DNA from: Arthrobacter endolithicus
Lineage (GTDB): Bacteria > Actinomycetota > Actinomycetes > Actinomycetales > Micrococcaceae
Direction of reading: 5' to 3'
Assembly (NCBI RefSeq): GCF_026627425.1
Contig: NZ_JAPNLH010000016.1
Coordinates: 1-64,000, forward strand
Length of the DNA stretch: 64,000 bases
The notes under the pieces were generated by a model, which saw only the letters and a list, made by a program, of their open reading frames with translations, was not told where the DNA came from and searched no databases. Positions 59,061-64,000 of the stretch are shown in pieces. The position numbers and the translations under genes were made by a program. Every line of letters begins with the position of its first letter. Position 1 is the stretch's first letter.

Positions 59061-60773
59061 TTAGAACAGAAAGTAGCGCTGCGTCATGGGTAGCTCATCC
59101 ACCGGATCGCAAGTCGCCAGCACGCCGTCCACTGTCACGGTGTAGGTTTCCGGATCCACTTCGATGTTGGGGGTTTCACCATTGAACTTCAGATCGGCCT
59201 TGGTCAGTTTCCGGATGCCGTGCACGGGCCGGATCTGCTTGCGCAGCCCCAGTTCTGCCGGCACACCGGCATCGATGGCCGCCTGGGACAAAAAAGTGAT
59301 GGCGCACTCGTCGACGGCCCTGCCCATGGTGGCGAACATGGGACGCATGAGTTGGGGCTGCGGCGTGGGGATGGAGCCGTTGGGATCCCCCATGATGGCG
59401 CCGGCGATCTGCCCCCCCTTGATGAGAATGTCGGGCTTCACCCCAAAGAAGGCCGGGTGCCAAAGCACCAAGTCAGCGAATTTACCTTCTTCGACGCTAC
59501 CGACTGAGTCAGCGATGCCCTGCGCAATGGCGGGGTTGATCGTGTACTTGGAGACATAGCGCTTAAGCCGAAAGTTATCGCCCACCTCCGTGTCGCCGTC
59601 GAGCTTGCCGCGCTGCTTCTTCATCTTGTCCGCCACCTGCCAGGTGCGGATAATGACCTCCCCTACCCGGCCCATGGCCTGCGAATCGGAAGATGTGATG
59701 GAGAAGACGCCCATATCCTGCAGAACGTCCTCAGCGGCAATGGTTTCCGGCCGAATCCGGGAGTCCGCGAAAGCGACGTCCTCCGGGATATCCGGGTTCA
59801 AATGGTGACAAACCATGAGCATGTCCAGATGCTCATCGGCAGTGTTGCGGGTGTACGGCAGGGTCGGGTTGGTGGACGCCGGGAGCACGTTTGACATGCC
59901 GGCAATCTTGATGATGTCCGGTGCATGCCCACCACCTGCACCCTCCGTGTGGAAAGTATGGATCACCCGGCCTGCTATGGCGTTGATGGTATCTTCGACA
60001 AAGCCACACTCATTAAGCGTATCGGTGTGGATGGCCACCTGCACGTCGTATTCGTCGGCCACCTTTAGTGAGTTGTCGATCGCGGCGGTGGTGGCGCCCC
60101 AGTCTTCGTGGACCTTCAAACCGATCGCGCCGGCACGAATTTGCTCTGCGAGAGGTTCGATGGCGCTGGCGTGGCCTTTGCCGAACAGCCCAACATTCAT
60201 CGGTACCCCGTCCAACGCCTGCAGCATGCGGCTGATGTGCCACTTACCCGGAGTGAGCGAGGTGGCCTTGGTTCCAGATGACGGGCCAATGCCACCGCCG
60301 ATCATAGTGGTGATGCCGGAATGCAGGGCGGTCGGGATCTGGTCCGGACTGATGAAGTGGATGTGGGTGTCGATGCCGCCGGCGGTCACGATCCGGTTCT
60401 CTCCGGCAATGATTTCGGTGCTGGCGCCAATGACAATGTCCACACCGTCCATGATGGCCGGGTTGCCTGCCTTGCCGATCCGGAAGATGTGCCCGTCCCG
60501 CAGCGCGATGTCCGCCTTGTAGATACCGGTATAGTCCAGCACGATCGCGTTGGTGATGACAGTGTCCGGAACATCCTCCCCACGCACCACCTGACCATTC
60601 TGTCCCATACCATCGCGGATGACCTTTCCGCCGCCGAACACCGCTTCATCGCCGTAGACGGTGAAATCCTTCTCAATTTCCAAAAAGAGGTCAGTATCGG
60701 CCAGCCGGATGGCGTCCCCAACCGTCGGCCCGTACATTTCTGCGTACTGTTTCCTGCTCATCTCGTAGCTCAT
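59061..60773 (-). CDS. ureC: Urease alpha subunit (catalytic)
   Basis: 570 residues, same length as other UreC. Metal and active-site residues are present: HIHF (first two Ni His), the Lys of GLKVHEDWG that is carbamylated, the His of [23 protein letters not shown], the flap [14 protein letters not shown] with its mobile His, and [12 protein letters not shown] with the Asp ligand. Hydrolyses urea to ammonia and carbamate. Start overlaps ureB by four bases. Confidence 0.97.
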   Translation of the reverse strand: MSYEMSRKQYAEMYGPTVGDAIRLADTDLFLEIEKDFTVYGDEAVFGGGKVIRDGMGQNGQVVRGEDVPDTVITNAIVLDYTGIYKADIALRDGHIFRIGKAGNPAIMDGVDIVIGASTEIIAGENRIVTAGGIDTHIHFISPDQIPTALHSGITTMIGGGIGPSSGTKATSLTPGKWHISRMLQALDGVPMNVGLFGKGHASAIEPLAEQIRAGAIGLKVHEDWGATTAAIDNSLKVADEYDVQVAIHTDTLNECGFVEDTINAIAGRVIHTFHTEGAGGGHAPDIIKIAGMSNVLPASTNPTLPYTRNTADEHLDMLMVCHHLNPDIPEDVAFADSRIRPETIAAEDVLQDMGVFSITSSDSQAMGRVGEVIIRTWQVADKMKKQRGKLDGDTEVGDNFRLKRYVSKYTINPAIAQGIADSVGSVEEGKFADLVLWHPAFFGVKPDILIKGGQIAGAIMGDPNGSIPTPQPQLMRPMFATMGRAVDECAITFLSQAAIDAGVPAELGLRKQIRPVHGIRKLTKADLKFNGETPNIEVDPETYTVTVDGVLATCDPVDELPMTQRYFLF

Positions 60774-61129
60774 CTGGACCCCTCCACGTTGTCCGCGCCG
60801 CCGTCGTTCTGCGCTCTGACCGAATCCAGCGGACCGTTGACCAAATTAGCCAGGCCGTAAACTTCCCGACTACCTGCCAGAGCCACCAGAGGGACCGTTT
60901 TTGCATCCCCGGGTTCGAACCGCACCGCGGTCCCAGCCGGAATATCCAAACGAAAGCCGTACGCGGCCGCCCTGTCGAAATGCAAGGCCCGATTGGTGTC
61001 AGCAAAGTGATAGTGGGACCCAACCTGGATGGGCCGGTCGCCGCTGTTGGTCACCTCGACTGTTGCCGTGGTACGTCCAGCATTGCAGAGGATGGGTTCG
61101 TCCTTCAGAACGAATTCACCTGGCTTCAT
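60770..61129 (-). CDS. ureB: Urease beta subunit
   Basis: 119 residues: [53 protein letters not shown], and [19 protein letters not shown]. Structural subunit of the (UreABC)3 trimer. Followed by a variable C-terminal tail of about 20 residues. Lies 9 bases after ureA. Confidence 0.96.
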   Translation of the reverse strand: MKPGEFVLKDEPILCNAGRTTATVEVTNSGDRPIQVGSHYHFADTNRALHFDRAAAYGFRLDIPAGTAVRFEPGDAKTVPLVALAGSREVYGLANLVNGPLDSVRAQNDGGADNVEGSR

Positions 61130-61138
61130 GACCAGCTC

Positions 61139-61441
61139 CTAGCGGATCGGGTGGTGTACGGTGACCAGCTTGGTACCGTCGGGAAAAGTAGCCTCGACCT
61201 GGACATCTGGGATTATCTCCGCGACGCCCTCCTGGACGTCCTCCTGGTGCAGGATGGTGGTCCCGTAGCTCATGAGATCGGCGACCGTCCTGCCGTCGCG
61301 GGCACCCTCCATCAATTCATAACTGAGGATGGCTATGGCTTCGGGATAATTGAGTTTCAAACCGCGCTGCTGTCTGCGCCGGGCAAGGTCGGCGGCGACG
61401 ACGATCAGCAACTTTTCCTGCTCGCGAGGCAACAAATGCAT
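61139..61441 (-). CDS. ureA: Urease gamma subunit
   Basis: 100 residues from the ATG at 61439-61441 with GAAGGAG upstream; a longer in-frame extension has no family likeness. [50 protein letters not shown] is the standard UreA start. First gene of ureABCEFGD. No urea transporter or regulator lies next to it. Confidence 0.96.
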   Translation of the reverse strand: MHLLPREQEKLLIVVAADLARRRQQRGLKLNYPEAIAILSYELMEGARDGRTVADLMSYGTTILHQEDVQEGVAEIIPDVQVEATFPDGTKLVTVHHPIR

Positions 61442-62128
61442 GGACACTCCTTCGGACTTTGGGGGCGTAAAGGTGTGACGGAAAACGGTTACCCAACCCG
61501 CTTCCAGCCTGTGTGGTTCGTCCGCTATTGATGACGTTGACGTTTTGGATGCTACACCCGTCCGCAGATAGATTGATCCATGCAACGGCTGCCACGGAGG
61601 TCCGCTCTTCGCCCTTGCCAATTCCTTCGGCCGCAGCGTCCGTCGAAGTCCCGCTGACAGGTTCGTACTCGAACTTTTCGACGCGACTGGCGTATCCGCC
61701 CGCGCCCACCACGCTGATGTTAGGCTGGGCGTCCAAAATGGAGCGCAGCCCGACGCGGATCACATCCTGGTCATCGACAATCAGTACTAACGCGCTTCAC
61801 CGGAAACGTGAAGCGCAGGGCACCTCCGGGTCAGGTGCGACCGTGCCCATCTTCATCAGCCGTGAGACTTCGACAAGTGCTCCCTCCTCACGATGGCCAT
61901 GACGGCTAAGCTGACCTCATACAAGGAGGACCACCGAAAGCGGGGACGCAAGTCCCCGCTCAGGCTGGTACACCTATTCGTGATGTTGGCCCTGACCCAA
62001 TGAACGGCGCCACGATCCTGCTCCAGCTTGCCCCCAGCGCCCCGAACCGATCTTGATCACGGTGTCGATCTTCTGCGTCGACCGTGCCCTCACAACGGGT
62101 CTGCCGACCCCTGCCTCAACAACGATCC
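61442..62128. other. Region upstream of the urease operon, with a regulator relic
   Basis: About 687 bases between ureA and the cupredoxin gene. The urease promoter should be in 61460-61560 but no consensus boxes stand out. A receiver-domain fragment lies at 61700-61790. Beyond 61800 the sequence holds the short palindrome CGGGGAC-GCAA-GTCCCCG at about 61942-61959 and nothing recognisable as a gene. Confidence 0.4.
61700..61790 (-). pseudogene. N-terminal fragment of a NarL-type response regulator
   Basis: Minus strand reads [27 protein letters not shown], the first beta strand, acidic pocket and first helix of a receiver domain. After that the frame loses likeness, and the phosphoacceptor Asp, dimer face and LuxR HTH are absent. 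There is also no start codon in position. Relic of a regulator. Confidence 0.6.
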
Positions 62129-63103
62129 TTAAGCGACGACGATCACCTTACCCACCATTCCCATGTAGTCATGAAGTGCGCAAACATATTTGAAGGTGCC
62201 AGCTGCAGTGAACGTCACGGCGAACTTCGAGTGCGGACCCGCGTTCGCAGGGATGATCCCAGAGCTGAGATTGCCGCCGCTGAAATGAGCGGGATCGCCG
62301 CTCGGACCAAATATGTTTGCCGGCTCTGTACCGAAGGTGACCGTGTGAGGTTCACCCATACCGGGGTTACTGAACACCACGGTATCCCCCACATGCACTC
62401 TCACAGTTGGCTGGACGAAACGCATAACCATCGAAATGCTGTCATCGGTTCCGGTCAGGACCAGGTGATTATTGGCTTGACGGGCCAAGGATGCGTCCAG
62501 CTGATGTCCATCCCGAAGAATGGCACGTTCCTGAACCTTGGATGAACGGTCATAGTCCGCCTGTGTATGCGGATACGCCGACCCTCTCTCCTGGACGTGG
62601 ACTGTCCCCTTCATAACCATGCCGTGAACAAGGCACCAGTACGTGAAGTCTCCCTCCTGCGGGAACATCAGACTGTAACTCTTAGCAACGGGAAATCCGG
62701 GGACTGAGACATTGGCCAAAAGACCCGAGTTGTAATATGAGTGGCCGTCATAGCTGGCCCCGCCCCGCTTTAACAGCTCGTCAGGGACGCCCGGATTAAA
62801 GGGCAGCAGTGAGTCCAGCGACTGGCCCTTAGCGAGGAAAGTCACCGTGTGGATCTCGGCTGAATTGGCCTGCCAGTTAATGGTGTCTCCCTCATTGACC
62901 GTAATGTTGGAGGGCAAAAAAGCCATGCCTTGAATTTCCTGATCCCAAGACTCAGAGCCAACCTGTACTTTCCAGGAATGCGGTCCCCAGGTTGACGCGC
63001 TGGCCGGACCGGCCGCCATCACAGACATCGCGAGTGCAATGGCTGCTGCAAAAATTATTGGGAGTTTGTGGAATCCCATACGGATTCCATGATTGTGCTT
63101 CAT
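62129..63103 (-). CDS. Secreted two-domain cupredoxin (plastocyanin-like copper protein)
   Basis: 324 residues from the ATG at 63101-63103. Signal peptide of about 35 residues with a cleavage site near PASASTW. Two plastocyanin/azurin-like domains. Domain 1 (about 40-165) has HTVTF and YWCLVHGMVMKG; domain 2 (about 215-324) has PHTVTF and YVCALHDYMGMVG. Each gives His, Cys, His, Met, the complete type-1 copper ligand set. No laccase-type trinuclear centre is present. Extracytoplasmic electron carrier or copper-handling role. Start region has only GAGAGAG. No partner oxidase is adjacent. Confidence 0.87.
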   Translation of the reverse strand: MKHNHGIRMGFHKLPIIFAAAIALAMSVMAAGPASASTWGPHSWKVQVGSESWDQEIQGMAFLPSNITVNEGDTINWQANSAEIHTVTFLAKGQSLDSLLPFNPGVPDELLKRGGASYDGHSYYNSGLLANVSVPGFPVAKSYSLMFPQEGDFTYWCLVHGMVMKGTVHVQERGSAYPHTQADYDRSSKVQERAILRDGHQLDASLARQANNHLVLTGTDDSISMVMRFVQPTVRVHVGDTVVFSNPGMGEPHTVTFGTEPANIFGPSGDPAHFSGGNLSSGIIPANAGPHSKFAVTFTAAGTFKYVCALHDYMGMVGKVIVVA

Positions 63104-63660
63104 CGCAGAGCTCTCTCTTTGAACCATGCTCGGCCGATCAGGCCGACGCTTCAAAGTGGCCGGTTCGCCCCTTCGGGGGAGACTGCCGGACTGGTCACTA
63201 TTCCTCGGCGGAAAAATCCACCGGCCGCCTCATGCGCTGGCATTTTTGGCCCCACAACCGGTGCGACCCTCCGGCCGGAAATGCACCGCTACTGCGGTGC
63301 CGCGAAGGTTTGGATATTCATTCCAAGCGCCTCCGCAGCCGTGCGATTTCCCGACCGCGCGAAGCTGGGGCGCAAGTACTATAATGATCCAGTTTCACCG
63401 CGTTGTCGATATTTCGACAAGATTTTTTAGGAAGTCACTGTCTGCTGTATTCAAATCGATTTGATAGTGCCGCTGGAGATTGCCGTAACCGAAATAAACC
63501 CGGAGCATGGCCAACGGTCCAGTAAGCGCGCAATCCGAGCAGCCGTAAGTCTGGTGGAGGATGGTTGAGGGGGTTTACGCTTGAACTGGAGCGGCATAGC
63601 AGAGGCGTCGGCCGCTCCTCGCAAGACTGTCCGCTGAGAGGACGCGCCTAACGGCTGCGC
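63104..63660. other. Intergenic region, no gene seen
   Basis: About 557 bases between the cupredoxin start and the end of the glycine-rich gene. Contains G/C-rich imperfect stems in the cupredoxin leader (63150-63300) and an A/T-rich stretch at 63370-63470 with the palindrome AAATCGATTT (63452-63461), a plausible promoter zone. No family-like frame on either strand. Confidence 0.4.
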
Positions 63661-64000
63661 TCAGAAGTTGCCGCTGTCTCCACCGAAGTTGCCGCTGTCT
63701 CCACCGAAGTTGTCAGGTCCCCCGGCACTAAACCCGCCGTCACCGTCGCCCCAATCCCCGTCGGCGCCGTCTTCATCCCCGACTCCGAAAAAGCCGCGGT
63801 TGCCGGACAGCATTCCGCCAAGTACTCCGCCAAGGAGACCACCACCGAGGCCGCCAGCGAAGCCTCCTCCACCAGACCCGCGGCGGCCCGGAAGGCCTGC
63901 ACCGTATCCGCCGACGCCGTAGCCAGGATTACCTCCGGAACCACCGCCAGCAGGCGGGGCGAAAGTGGTATCGGCCTCCGCCCGCCGGCCTGACTGCTGG
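63661..64000 (-). CDS. C-terminal part of a glycine-rich protein (runs off the right edge)
   Basis: A minus-strand frame is open from the window end to TGA at 63661-63663 (about 112 residues seen). It begins QQSGRRAEADTTF, passes through a Gly-rich stretch (GGGFAGGLGGGLLGGVLGGML) and an acidic DEDGADGDWGDGDGG, and ends with two GGDSGNF repeats. Such tails occur at the C-terminus of TPM-domain and other surface-linked actinobacterial proteins, but the domain itself is outside the window. Repeated 21-bp units encode the last residues. Confidence 0.65.
   Translation of the reverse strand, partial: QQSGRRAEADTTFAPPAGGGSGGNPGYGVGGYGAGLPGRRGSGGGGFAGGLGGGLLGGVLGGMLSGNRGFFGVGDEDGADGDWGDGDGGFSAGGPDNFGGDSGNFGGDSGNF

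Noticed and set aside
1-64000. CRISPR arrays or phage attachment sites
   Set aside because: No regularly spaced direct repeats of suitable length and no cas or integrase genes were seen. The tandem repeats found have no spacers.

Overview
The window is high-GC DNA with tight, translationally coupled operons (ATGA overlaps) and GTG starts. It carries a mycothiol-type (Rv2466c-like) DsbA protein, IclR-controlled aromatic catabolism, and LtrA, FUSC and GlcG/HbpS proteins. Together these point to a soil actinobacterium, most likely Micrococcaceae of the Arthrobacter/Pseudarthrobacter type (inference; no rRNA or marker gene is present). Gene content is catabolic throughout. Several regions carry remnants, duplications and transposon debris typical of accessory DNA or a large plasmid.

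Layout. 0-9 kb: a FUSC membrane protein; a fused GAF histidine kinase/response regulator; a dihydroxyacetone-phosphorylation operon (dhaK, dhaL, HAD phosphatase, class II aldolase) with a divergent GlcG/HbpS gene; LtrA. 8.7-19.4 kb: a complete 4-hydroxybenzoate/protocatechuate beta-ketoadipate pathway (pobA-pcaHGBDCFIJ) with an IclR regulator and a divergent MFS importer. 19.5-26.8 kb: DinB-type polymerase, flotillin plus mini-NfeD, a NarL-type two-component pair, a small membrane protein and a tandem DJ-1-like membrane-anchored protein. 27-32.9 kb: an operon of sugar-acid-type MFS, FAH-fold protein with an apparent internal deletion, KDG-kinase-like PfkB, hexulose-phosphate synthase and hexuloisomerase, with a divergent IclR gene and nested operator palindromes. 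It is flanked by two copies of a duplicated membrane-protein locus, one of them collapsed.

34-43.8 kb: an alpha/beta hydrolase with Asp nucleophile coupled to an Rv2466c-like protein, NIPSNAP and hemerythrin proteins. Then comes an unusual five-gene operon (acyl-CoA-dehydrogenase-fold flavoprotein, PhnD-like binding protein without signal peptide, truncated-TusA/radical SAM fusion, DoxX/DoxD-like protein, small membrane protein). It is followed by a TetR gene, tandem TetR-type operators, an SDR relic, an AhpD-like protein and an M20D amidohydrolase pseudogene. 43.8-52.1 kb: quinone oxidoreductase, MFS exporter, malate synthase G, and divergently a lactate/glycolate permease and a GlcD oxidase. 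This makes a glycolate/lactate module in which GlcD supplies glyoxylate and GlcB condenses it with acetyl-CoA.

52.5-54.9 kb: a 2.35-kb Tn3-derived mini-element with 74-bp inverted ends and a perfect 5-bp target duplication (TACAC), interrupted by a 1.26-kb IS3-family element whose OrfB is frameshifted. 55-64 kb: a 3-hydroxyisobutyrate-dehydrogenase-like reductase, the complete urease operon ureABCEFGD, a response-regulator relic, a secreted two-domain cupredoxin and the C-terminal part of a glycine-rich protein running off the right edge.

The best candidate for an undescribed system is the radical SAM operon at 37.2-41.1 kb. TusA-like and DoxD-like parts, a cytoplasmic PhnD-like binding protein and a DszC/acyl-CoA-dehydrogenase-fold flavoprotein together suggest chemistry on a small sulfur- or phosphorus-containing compound. 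That is inference only.
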